A stretch of DNA of 64,000 nt from an uncultured Candidatus Saccharibacteria bacterium (GTDB taxonomy: Bacteria; Patescibacteriota; Saccharimonadia; Saccharimonadales; Saccharimonadaceae), in contig CAMKOP010000001.1 in the NCBI GenBank assembly GCA_946414465.1, positions 116,714 through 180,713 on the forward strand. The letters run 5' to 3'. The first letter of the stretch is position 1. Each line of letters opens with the position of its first letter. The translations under genes and the position numbers were made by a program. The notes beneath the pieces were generated by a model, which ran no database searches, was not told the DNA's origin, and saw only the letters and a list, made by a program, of their open reading frames with translations. This document shows, one piece after another, positions 34,732 to 42,850 of the stretch.

Positions 34732-35950
34732 CGCATTCTCCACGTTGAAACAAAATAGAATCTGTTGTTTTATGATTCATGTCTTGATAATCATTGCGAC
34801 GAAAGACAATTGTAGGTGATTTTTCGTCTGGATAGTAAGACAGTATTTCACCGTCTTTAGTTCGCACTGAAGCATTAATTCTAATATTAGAGTCATTAAT
34901 TTCAGAAGGCTTTATTTTAAAGATGATTTTTTTCTTACCTTTACCTTTGCATGCTTTTTGTTTTGAATTACTATTGATAAGGCTTTGGCCGCGATTGATG
35001 TCCCAGAAAGTGAGACCAACGTAGGTATCAATATCATCAGTGACGTTATAGGATACTTCGATTGTGACAAGGTCATTTTGGTTGATTTGTTTGTGAGAAA
35101 GCAGTTTAATGCCGAGATTGTCAATAATATCAGATTGATCCTCTCTATTTATATTATGAGTATAACGTTCTGAATTTTCGAGACTATAGCTGTTAGCGAC
35201 GTCTTCTGGGCTACCATCTATCTTGATGATGCCGTCGCGAATTAGGATAGCGTGATTACAATATTTACGGACGTTTTCCATTGAATGGGTAACTAGAACG
35301 ACTGTTTTGGTTTTGTCCTTTTTGATTTTACTGAAGAATTGATTGCATTTATTTTGAAATGCTTCGTCGCCAACGGCTAGTACTTCGTCGAGAACTAGAA
35401 TGTCTCCTTTGGCTTTGATGGCAATAGAAAAAGCGAGACGAACTTGCATGCCAGAAGAGAAGTTTTTGAGTTTTTGGTCCATGAAGTTTTCAAGTTCGGC
35501 GAATTTAACGATTTCGTCATACATGTTGTCAACTTCTTGATTAGAAAAGCCGAGTAAAGCGCCATTTAAATATACATTTTCTCGGCCAGTTAGATCTGGA
35601 TTAAAGCCGACGCCGAGTTCAATGAATGGAATAAGATTACCATTAATTGTAACTTTGCCTTTTTCTGGGTAATAGATACCGGCAAGTATTTTTAGGAGTG
35701 TAGATTTACCAGAACCATTGCGACCAACAATGCCAAGAAATTCACCACGTTTGACTTCAAAACTAATGTTTTTGAGGACTTTTTGCTTTTTAAAGCCTCT
35801 ATCGCCACGTATTGTGCTAAAAATTGAGCCTTTTAGGCTACTAGAGCGATCGGTAGGTAGTTTGAAGCTTTTAGAAAGATTTTCTACTTTTATAGTAATC
35901 TCATCGTTTGGATCATTTATTTCGGTGCGTGTGCCAAGAATTCTTTTCAT
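34715..35950 (-). CDS. polysaccharide ABC exporter ATP-binding protein (Wzt/TagH-like)
   Basis: A 411-aa ATPase. Walker A GRNGSGKSTLLK, the signature FSSGMQVRLAF and Walker B ILVLDEVLAVGD place it in the polysaccharide/teichoic acid exporter family. Residues about 255-411 form an extra beta domain like Wzt_C, which in O-antigen exporters reads the end of the finished chain. It shares one base with the permease gene. This suggests the polymer is finished in the cytoplasm, then exported. Confidence 0.93.
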   Translation of the reverse strand: MKRILGTRTEINDPNDEITIKVENLSKSFKLPTDRSSSLKGSIFSTIRGDRGFKKQKVLKNISFEVKRGEFLGIVGRNGSGKSTLLKILAGIYYPEKGKVTINGNLIPFIELGVGFNPDLTGRENVYLNGALLGFSNQEVDNMYDEIVKFAELENFMDQKLKNFSSGMQVRLAFSIAIKAKGDILVLDEVLAVGDEAFQNKCNQFFSKIKKDKTKTVVLVTHSMENVRKYCNHAILIRDGIIKIDGSPEDVANSYSLENSERYTHNINREDQSDIIDNLGIKLLSHKQINQNDLVTIEVSYNVTDDIDTYVGLTFWDINRGQSLINSNSKQKACKGKGKKKIIFKIKPSEINDSNIRINASVRTKDGEILSYYPDEKSPTIVFRRNDYQDMNHKTTDSILFQRGECDVVEE

Positions 35951-36762
35951 TATATCTCCTCTGCGAAGAATTTAGATTTTTTACGGAAATATAGGACAGC
36001 TAATACTAAGATGATAATTATGAGAATAATAGGGAAGACTTGGAGAAAAATATTACTAATATAATTCCAGGTTGTAATTGTTTCGTGAGTAATAAGACTA
36101 TAGCGGATGTCTTGAATTGTTTGAGCAAGTGGATTCAAGAGAATGATTTTGGCAGCTAGGGTACTGGTTTCAGCGACCATTGTGATTGGGTAAATAATTG
36201 GTACGGCGTAGAACAATGCTTGAATGCAGACATCCCAGATTGAGGTGATATCGCGATATTTGACATTGATGGCTCCGAGTAAAAATGATATACCAAGAGC
36301 TAGTGCGTATAATTCAATTAGAGAAAATGGTACGAGCAACCATGTCCAACTAGGTTCGACGCCATTGATTAGAGCAAAAACAACAACAACGACTAGATTA
36401 ATTAGCATATTAATAACGGCGGTTAAGGTTGCAGAGACGACGACGATATATTTTGGAAAGGAAATTTTTCGGATGAGGTCGCCTCGTACTACCATGGCTT
36501 GAATTCCTTGAGAGGTACATTCAGTAAAGAAGCTCCAGATTGTTGTTCCAGCTAGGAGATATACTGGGTAATGCGGAATATCCCCGCCGAACCTAAGAAG
36601 CTTTGCAAAAACAACGTAGAGAATCGCAAACATCATCAGAGGGCGAAGAAGTGCCCATAAATAACCAAGTGCAGAGCCTTGATAGCGGAGTTTGAAGTCA
36701 GTCTTAGTAAGCTCTGCCAAGAGAATACGATTTTTTTTGCTCAACACACGAGGAATACTCAT
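35950..36762 (-). CDS. polysaccharide ABC exporter permease (Wzm/TagG-like)
   Basis: A 270-aa ABC-2 permease with six helices. Typical features are the amphipathic start (LLAELTKTDFKLRYQGSALG) and LLRPLMMFAILYVVF, then the periplasm-side MNLAQ-like region reading LNPLAQTIQDIRYSL. With the ATPase just downstream it forms the export channel for the surface polymer. It starts 40 nt after the LicC-PLP fusion gene, in the same direction. Confidence 0.94.
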   Translation of the reverse strand: MSIPRVLSKKNRILLAELTKTDFKLRYQGSALGYLWALLRPLMMFAILYVVFAKLLRFGGDIPHYPVYLLAGTTIWSFFTECTSQGIQAMVVRGDLIRKISFPKYIVVVSATLTAVINMLINLVVVVVFALINGVEPSWTWLLVPFSLIELYALALGISFLLGAINVKYRDITSIWDVCIQALFYAVPIIYPITMVAETSTLAAKIILLNPLAQTIQDIRYSLITHETITTWNYISNIFLQVFPIILIIIILVLAVLYFRKKSKFFAEEI

Positions 36763-36802
36763 ACTCTATAATTTTATCATATATATAAGGGATTGTCCCT
36801 AT

Positions 36803-38635
36803 TTATATTTCAAGAAACTCGGATAGTTTTTTAATTAAGAAATCATTTTCTTCTTTGGAGCGGATTGCTAGACGGATGAAATTCTTATTCTTAAAAGCGG
36901 TTTTTGTTCTAAGGTCTTTTATGAATATATTATCATTAAGTAATTTTGTAGCGAGTTCGGTGGAATTAATATTTTTTAAATCCACCATGATGAAATTAGC
37001 TTCTGAAGGAAAAATGTGACATTTTTCAGAGAAGACTGTCTTTAATTTTTCAATCATCCTCTTACGTTCGTTGGCAATTTTGTCGCAAGACGAAGCATAG
37101 TCGGAATTGTATAGATTAGCGATTTGGAGAAAATATTCGCCGTAAGAATTGATATTCCAAACGGGAAGTTTCTGTTTGATGTCTTTTATGAGGGCTTTAT
37201 TACTGGACGCTAATACTCCAAGACGAATGCCTGGAACACCATAAGATTTACTAATACTTTTAACTACGATTAGATTAGGGTATTCTTTTAGAATATCGTC
37301 TTTAATAAAAGTATAGCGTTTTTCTGGTTCGGAAAAATCAATAAATGATTCATCAAATATAATGATCTTATTTTTAGTTTTTGCTTTATTTAATAGAGAA
37401 AGCATGTCTTTTTCTTCAATAAAGGCACCAGTTGGGTTATCTGGGTTGATGATACATAGGATGTCGTTTTCGTCGAGGGCGGTTTTTAATCTAGATATTT
37501 TGTAACTATAATTATCTTCGGCCATGTCATATTTATTAATCTCGCAACCATTAAAGCATCTAGAATATTCGTTGAAAGCTGATGTTGGGAGGTACATTTT
37601 TTGTCCGATAATTTGACCTAAAATCGAAATTAATTCAGCTGCACCATTGCCTACGACAATGTGTTCCGTATCTATATCATTGAAAATACGACTAGCACAA
37701 ATACAATTTACGTTTTGGCCAGAAGGGTATTGTGAAATTAGAGTCTTGGAAGAGTAATTAATTTTATTAAGTAGGTCTTTGGTAGGATAGTAAGGATTAA
37801 CTAAATAACAATAATCTAGAAGACCGTTGAATCGCCAATAACCACCGTAGCGTTTTTGAAAATTTATGAGTTTTTCTTCTCCTTCTGAGAAAAGACAAGT
37901 AGCAATATCTAGATCTTGGGAATCGTCAATTTCATACCAATCCAAATCAGAAACATCTAAGGCTTTTAGGCTACTTCTCGACATATGGGCGATGATTTTT
38001 AGGATTAGTTCATAATATTCATTCTCTCCGTAGGCTTCAATATAGGCTTTAAGGAAAGGTATAAATTCTTTATTGATAAACTGCTTGCTAAATTTATAGA
38101 TATTAACTGTTTTATAATATTGATTTATATCGTTGTAATTAAAATTCTTTTTTTCGATAAATTCAACGATATTATTATTTTCTTCACAGAGTTTTACGAC
38201 TGTGCCATCCATCCACTGTTCATATTTTGCAACAGAAACAAGATTCTTTTCCTTGTTTTTTACTAGTCTCTTAATCAACTCTGGTTGGTAGATTAAATCG
38301 GATTCTAGAAGAATAGTATCTTCTTTTTTGAATTCATCAATTGCTAAATAAAGTGAATAAATATTATTAGTTTTGTCGTAGATTGGGTTATCTATAAAAA
38401 CTAGTTCGATTTCTTTTACTTTTGAATTTTTACAGTCTTTTAGCAAATACTTTTTGACGTTTTCGCCTTTATATCCAACTACTAAGATCAACCTTTTGAC
38501 ACCGTTATCAACTAGAGCTTCGATTGCGCGCTCGATGAGGGTTTTATCGTTGACCTTTAACATGCATTTTGTGTTGTTTTTTGTGTATTTGCCGAGTCTT
38601 TTGCCCATCCCGGCGGCGAGAATTAATGCTTGCAT
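36803..38635 (-). CDS. LicC-like cytidylyltransferase fused to HisC/CobD-like PLP enzyme
   Basis: A 610-aa bifunctional protein. Residues 1-245 are a sugar/choline-type nucleotidyltransferase (LILAAGMGKRL at 4-14, then MDGTVVKL at 142-149). Residues about 260-610 are a fold-type I PLP enzyme: INPDNPTGAF (396-405), IIIFDESF with Asp428, and the PLP Lys463 in SISKSYGVPGIRLG. Similar fusions are known in phosphonate routes (AEP transaminase with cytidylyltransferase). CobD-like members decarboxylate phospho-amino acids, so making and activating ethanolamine-phosphate as its CDP form is another option. It follows the 68-aa membrane protein by 12 nt. Confidence 0.85.
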   Translation of the reverse strand: MQALILAAGMGKRLGKYTKNNTKCMLKVNDKTLIERAIEALVDNGVKRLILVVGYKGENVKKYLLKDCKNSKVKEIELVFIDNPIYDKTNNIYSLYLAIDEFKKEDTILLESDLIYQPELIKRLVKNKEKNLVSVAKYEQWMDGTVVKLCEENNNIVEFIEKKNFNYNDINQYYKTVNIYKFSKQFINKEFIPFLKAYIEAYGENEYYELILKIIAHMSRSSLKALDVSDLDWYEIDDSQDLDIATCLFSEGEEKLINFQKRYGGYWRFNGLLDYCYLVNPYYPTKDLLNKINYSSKTLISQYPSGQNVNCICASRIFNDIDTEHIVVGNGAAELISILGQIIGQKMYLPTSAFNEYSRCFNGCEINKYDMAEDNYSYKISRLKTALDENDILCIINPDNPTGAFIEEKDMLSLLNKAKTKNKIIIFDESFIDFSEPEKRYTFIKDDILKEYPNLIVVKSISKSYGVPGIRLGVLASSNKALIKDIKQKLPVWNINSYGEYFLQIANLYNSDYASSCDKIANERKRMIEKLKTVFSEKCHIFPSEANFIMVDLKNINSTELATKLLNDNIFIKDLRTKTAFKNKNFIRLAIRSKEENDFLIKKLSEFLEI

Positions 38636-38647
38636 GGTGGGTTCCTA

Positions 38648-38854
38648 TTATTTTTTCTTTACCTTGATTTCGTCGGATTCGACTTCTTTGTGCTTGTTTT
38701 CGTCGATGCCGAGTTTTTTATTGACTTTCTTTTTTGCTTTGCGGAAGTAAAGACCGACGAAAGCACCGATAGCGATAATGATGCCGGCTCCGGCTTGGAT
38801 GGCGTAGGTCATGACCGAGGGGTCAATATAGCCAAAGATATTTAATGAGTTCAT
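38648..38854 (-). CDS. 68-aa single-helix membrane protein of glycopolymer locus
   Basis: A short protein, YIDPSVMTYAIQAGAGIII leading into one helix (about 13-38) and a Lys/Glu-rich cytoplasmic tail. I know no function. Small proteins with a similar IDPS start occur near surface-polymer genes elsewhere, which is a weak recollection. Its ATG overlaps the stop of the YidC-TagF fusion (ATGA), so it is probably translated with that protein and may be its partner. Confidence 0.8.
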   Translation of the reverse strand: MNSLNIFGYIDPSVMTYAIQAGAGIIIAIGAFVGLYFRKAKKKVNKKLGIDENKHKEVESDEIKVKKK

Positions 38855-40761
38855 TTTTGATTTCTCCTTTCTTTAATTTTTTCCTGGATGCAGTTAATAA
38901 TATATTCAGCTCCCACTTTTTCACTATTACCTATATTATACATCGAATCTTTTTTGAGAGAGGAAATTTTCTTCTGATATTTTTTAGGGTTTTTTAACAT
39001 TTCTTTAACAACGGAATTAATGCTTTCGACATCTTTTACTTTTATAACTTTACCGATTTCTTCTCGAGCCCAAATATTAAAGGGCTTTACTTTGATTTTC
39101 TTATATTCTGGGTTCATAATTTTCATTGGAGTATCGATAGAAATGACTGGTTTTTCAGTAGTAAAAGCGTATTCATAACCGATGCCAGACCAGTCGGTAA
39201 TAAGGAGATCGGCGTTAAAGACGGAACTGGTTTTAGAAAAGTCGGTTTGAATTTCGATATTGGTTCCGGTATATTTTTCTTTCATTTTTTCGAATGCGTC
39301 TTTCATATGGCGGACTTGTTGAGGGTGGGGACGGACGATGACTTTATAGCTTTCGCCTTTTAATGATAATAAGATTTTATCTAAACAAAGGTCAATAATA
39401 TTATCTTTTTGCCAGGAAGGAGCAATCATAATAGTTTTTTCTTTAGAGGATTTCTTTTTTGATTTTTTGTAATTTGAAATCATATCGTCGAGAAGTGGAT
39501 AGCCAAGATCAATAATTTTGCGGTTTTCAAGGTGGTAAATTTTATTGGTTTTTTCACATTCTTCGCGTTGATATTTTCCAGTAACGAAAACTGAATCATA
39601 ATTATCCATTGAGCCTTTTCTCATGGTTAGGTTTAGACTATCAATACCGTGAGGTAAATAAATATATTCGATATCTTTTTTTATGTAGCTTCGTTTTATG
39701 TGGTAGTTATCAATATCCGGCATGGTCATAACTACAACATCTGCATCCATTTTCATCATTAGAGTTATAAGCTTTTTCTCTTCAATATAGTAGGGTTTTA
39801 AGTGTTTTTGGGTTTTGGCGAGCTCGAAGATATCATCATTATAATCGCTAGTGATATAGTGAACCACTATATTTGTGTTTTTTAGAATGTATTCAATAAT
39901 GCCTTTGTAATACTTATAAAAACCATTGCTTTCAGAGTAGAAAACAAGCTTTTTGTTGGTGATAGCGAAGAACTTTTTATAGTCGGCTTTTTCTTTTTTA
40001 ATTTGTTCCTTTGTTCGTTTGTGAGTTTTACTGATGTCTTTTAGTTCTTTTAATTCTTTTCGGGATTCATCTAGAGCTTGGTAGTCTACATGTTTTTTGG
40101 GATTAATAAAGATATTAAGAAGCCATTGTTGGATGATTGCCATTAAATTACTTGCAATCCAATAAAGGGCTACGCCAGCGGTAACAAAGGTACCGAGATA
40201 GACGGAAAGACCAACGGAAAGGATAAGCATACCATATTTATTCCATTTAGATTGTTCGGCTTGAAGAGGATTCATGATGTTTTGACCAACACAGAGAACA
40301 AGGGCAGAAAGGCCGGCGATGATTGGTATCCAGATGGCGATGCCACCATTTTCTGCGGCGATCCAGCTGAGATTAAAACCAAGAAAATTAAAATCAAGGT
40401 TTTCAACGCCAATATATAATCCCGGATTTTTTACGATTTCAACTACGCCGAGCAGGATGACGATTTGTGCTATTAGGGGAATTAGAGAAGCGAAAGGGTT
40501 ATATTTATATGTTTTGTAGATTTTTGATTCTTCTTCAGCTATTGTGTCTTTATCGCCAAAATATTTAATTCTAAGGCGATTGATTTCGGGTTGCATTTTA
40601 ACCATTTTTATTGAGTTTTTCTGAACCCAGATTGAAATTGGGAGAAGAACTATTTTGCTGACTAGTGTAAAAAGAATAATAGCAAGACCATAATTGTTAA
40701 CTACGATGTAGCATTGTTTCATAATCCAGCCGAGAAAATCGACAAATAGCATAAATGACAA
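38851..40761 (-). CDS. YidC/Oxa1-like insertase domain fused to CDP-glycerol glycerophosphotransferase domain
   Basis: A 636-aa fusion. Residues 1-220 match YidC: FTLVSKIVLLPISIW with Lys36 where groove Arg or Lys normally stands, MVKMQPEINRLR, YKYNPFASLIPLIAQIVIL, and the last helix pair with ALYWIASNLMAIIQQW. A charged linker (225-265) leads to a TagF/TagB-like domain: LPHGIDSLNL at 369-378, VIVRPHPQQ at 474-482 and TDWSGIGYEYAF at 522-533, the expected CDP-glycerol transferase motifs including both key His. AGGAG is 9 nt upstream of the ATG. It heads the operon. I infer that the insertase-like half anchors the transferase at the membrane or guides a lipid-linked product. Confidence 0.88.
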   Translation of the reverse strand: MSFMLFVDFLGWIMKQCYIVVNNYGLAIILFTLVSKIVLLPISIWVQKNSIKMVKMQPEINRLRIKYFGDKDTIAEEESKIYKTYKYNPFASLIPLIAQIVILLGVVEIVKNPGLYIGVENLDFNFLGFNLSWIAAENGGIAIWIPIIAGLSALVLCVGQNIMNPLQAEQSKWNKYGMLILSVGLSVYLGTFVTAGVALYWIASNLMAIIQQWLLNIFINPKKHVDYQALDESRKELKELKDISKTHKRTKEQIKKEKADYKKFFAITNKKLVFYSESNGFYKYYKGIIEYILKNTNIVVHYITSDYNDDIFELAKTQKHLKPYYIEEKKLITLMMKMDADVVVMTMPDIDNYHIKRSYIKKDIEYIYLPHGIDSLNLTMRKGSMDNYDSVFVTGKYQREECEKTNKIYHLENRKIIDLGYPLLDDMISNYKKSKKKSSKEKTIMIAPSWQKDNIIDLCLDKILLSLKGESYKVIVRPHPQQVRHMKDAFEKMKEKYTGTNIEIQTDFSKTSSVFNADLLITDWSGIGYEYAFTTEKPVISIDTPMKIMNPEYKKIKVKPFNIWAREEIGKVIKVKDVESINSVVKEMLKNPKKYQKKISSLKKDSMYNIGNSEKVGAEYIINCIQEKIKERRNQK

Positions 40762-40810
40762 CTCCTATAATACTTTTATGTATTTTATCATAAAATGGTA
40801 TAATTGTCAT

Positions 40811-41809
40811 ATGGAGAGAATACTAGTTACTGGGGGGACCGGATATATCGGTTCACATACAATTATTGAACTTTATAAAAAAGGTTATGAGATTGATGTG
40901 CTTGATAACCTATTTAATTCTAAAATAACTGTTTTAGACAAGATTGAAGAAATTGCAGGAAAGCGGCCGAATTTTTATGAAATTGATTTGCTTGACATGG
41001 ATAAAATGGACAAGCTTTTTGAAGACAATAAATACGATTTGGTGATACATTTTGCAGGGTTAAAGGCTGTAGGTGAATCTGTAGAAAAACCATTGAAATA
41101 CTATGAAAATAATGTGGGAGGGACAATCAATCTTTTGAAGTGTATGCAAAAACATGATGTGAGAAAAATTATTTTTTCATCATCAGCGACAGTGTATGGC
41201 GAGCAACCGGTAGCGAAATTGGATGAAACAATGCCAACTGGGCTTGGCATTACTAACCCTTATGGTGAGACAAAGCATGTGATTGAAGAAATATTGAAGG
41301 ATGTAGCAGAATCTGATCCGAAATTTGAGGCAGTGATTTTGCGTTATTTTAATCCGGTAGGGAACCATCCGTCAGGTTTGATTGGCGAAGACCCAAACGA
41401 TATACCAAATAATCTGATGCCGATTATTATGAAAGTATCACGTGGTGAAATTAAGGAACTTAGTGTATATGGTGATGATTATCCGACTTCAGATGGTAGT
41501 GGAGTGCGTGATTTTATCCATGTGGTGGATTTAGCTAAAGGGCATGTTGCAGCGATTGATAAGATGAAACCTGGTGTTTTGATTTATAATCTTGGGACTG
41601 GAAAAGGAACGTCGGTGTTTGAGATGATTGCCGCTTTTGAAAAAGCAAGTGGAAAAAAACTGCCATATAAAGTGGTAGAGAGAAGAGCGGGTGATTTGGC
41701 AGAGATATATGCTGACCCATCAAAGGCTGAAAAAGAATTAGGGTGGAAAGCGGAGCTTACTGTTGAAGATGCGATGCGTGATACGATGAGTTATTTGAAT
41801 AGTCTATAA
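40811..41809 (+). CDS. galE: UDP-glucose 4-epimerase
   Basis: A 332-aa short-chain dehydrogenase-type enzyme that interconverts UDP-glucose and UDP-galactose. The NAD site TGGTGYIGSHT is at 7-17, the catalytic YxxxK appears as YGETK, and FSSSATVYG and RYFNPVGNHPSG are typical GalE motifs. It supplies UDP-Gal to Glf. The ATG at 40811 is chosen because TATAAT (40799-40804) lies exactly 6 nt before it. Its 3' end overlaps the convergent glycosyltransferase gene by 19 bases. Confidence 0.96.
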   Translation: MERILVTGGTGYIGSHTIIELYKKGYEIDVLDNLFNSKITVLDKIEEIAGKRPNFYEIDLLDMDKMDKLFEDNKYDLVIHFAGLKAVGESVEKPLKYYENNVGGTINLLKCMQKHDVRKIIFSSSATVYGEQPVAKLDETMPTGLGITNPYGETKHVIEEILKDVAESDPKFEAVILRYFNPVGNHPSGLIGEDPNDIPNNLMPIIMKVSRGEIKELSVYGDDYPTSDGSGVRDFIHVVDLAKGHVAAIDKMKPGVLIYNLGTGKGTSVFEMIAAFEKASGKKLPYKVVERRAGDLAEIYADPSKAEKELGWKAELTVEDAMRDTMSYLNSL

Positions 41810-42756
41810 GTAATTTGAAATAATTTAGGGTTTATTAGTGCTAGTCTGAGGGCGAATTTATCGATCTTGGTGGCTTTTTCGTTATTAGTGATGAATTCTT
41901 GGTGGTTTTTAAGATAATCAACTATTTCTTTAGTTTTTGGGTGGTTTAGTGGGATTTGGCGGAGGACGGAAAAGCGAGCGCGCATGCGACGTTCATTGGT
42001 AACATCTTTGAGGTTAGGGTAGTGTTGATCAATATCGTCACACATTTGGTCGGTAAGTTCGATGAGGTCAAATTTACGTTCGTCGAAGGTTTGGTTGATA
42101 ATAGAATTATCATGATGAACATAAATATAGTATTCGTTGGGGATAAAAACGATTGTTTTAGCTTTCATAATAAGTTTGTAAGTGGTACCGACATCTTCGT
42201 GAAGTTTATTTATAGGGAATTTAATGTCTTTAAAATAACTGGTAGGGAAAAGTTTCATGGTGGCTGAAACCATGAAACCATTTTCTTGGAGCATATTAGC
42301 AAGAGCTTGTTCGGTGGTAAAAACTTGTTTGGGGTAGTTATGGCTAAAACCTTTGATTTTGCCATTTGGGTAGATTTCTTTGAATGAACAAATTGAAACA
42401 TCGGCGTGGGATTCTGTCAGAGCGTTAAATAAACTTTCTATCATGCTAGGTTCAATACGGTCGTCTGAGTCTACAAAGGTGACATATTTGCCAGTGGTAT
42501 GTTTTAGACCTGTGTTTCGAGCACCTGAGAGACCCATGTTTTTTTGATGAACGACTTTGATGCGTTTATCACTTTTGGCGTAATCATCAACGAATTTTTC
42601 GGAACCATCAGTGGAGCCATCGTCAACAAGAATGATTTCAAGATTTTGATAGGTTTGGGATAGAATTGATTCAATGCAATCGTGGAGGTATTTTTTGATA
42701 TTGTAAACTGGAATAATGATGGTGATGAGGGGGGTAGTAGTCGTCTTGGCTTCCAT
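41791..42756 (-). CDS. family 2 glycosyltransferase
   Basis: A 321-aa GT-A enzyme: ITIIIPVYNIKKYLHDCIESI, LVDDGSTDGSE and the metal site DSDD near 95. Members of this group add galactose-type sugars to capsule or teichoic chains. TATAAT (42769-42764) lies 7 nt before the ATG at 42756, which I prefer to a longer start that would run through the uvrA promoter. Confidence 0.92.
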   Translation of the reverse strand: MEAKTTTTPLITIIIPVYNIKKYLHDCIESILSQTYQNLEIILVDDGSTDGSEKFVDDYAKSDKRIKVVHQKNMGLSGARNTGLKHTTGKYVTFVDSDDRIEPSMIESLFNALTESHADVSICSFKEIYPNGKIKGFSHNYPKQVFTTEQALANMLQENGFMVSATMKLFPTSYFKDIKFPINKLHEDVGTTYKLIMKAKTIVFIPNEYYIYVHHDNSIINQTFDERKFDLIELTDQMCDDIDQHYPNLKDVTNERRMRARFSVLRQIPLNHPKTKEIVDYLKNHQEFITNNEKATKIDKFALRLALINPKLFQITYRLFK

Positions 42757-42793
42757 AATGCTAATTATAACATATTGGATAATTGTTAGAGGA

Positions 42794-42822
42794 TGGACAA
42801 AGTTTGCAATCTGTAGTATAAT
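42794..42822 (+). promoter_or_regulatory. sigma70-type promoter of uvrA
   Basis: TGGACA (42794-42799), 17-nt spacer, TATAAT (42817-42822). No LexA-like palindrome is evident nearby. Confidence 0.6.
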
Positions 42823-42850
42823 ATATGCGTTTATTTTAATGGAGATGGTA

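Noticed and set aside
42716..42850. Longer start for uvrA
   Set aside because: It overlaps the divergent promoter and the start of the opposite glycosyltransferase; GGAG fits the ATG at 42851.
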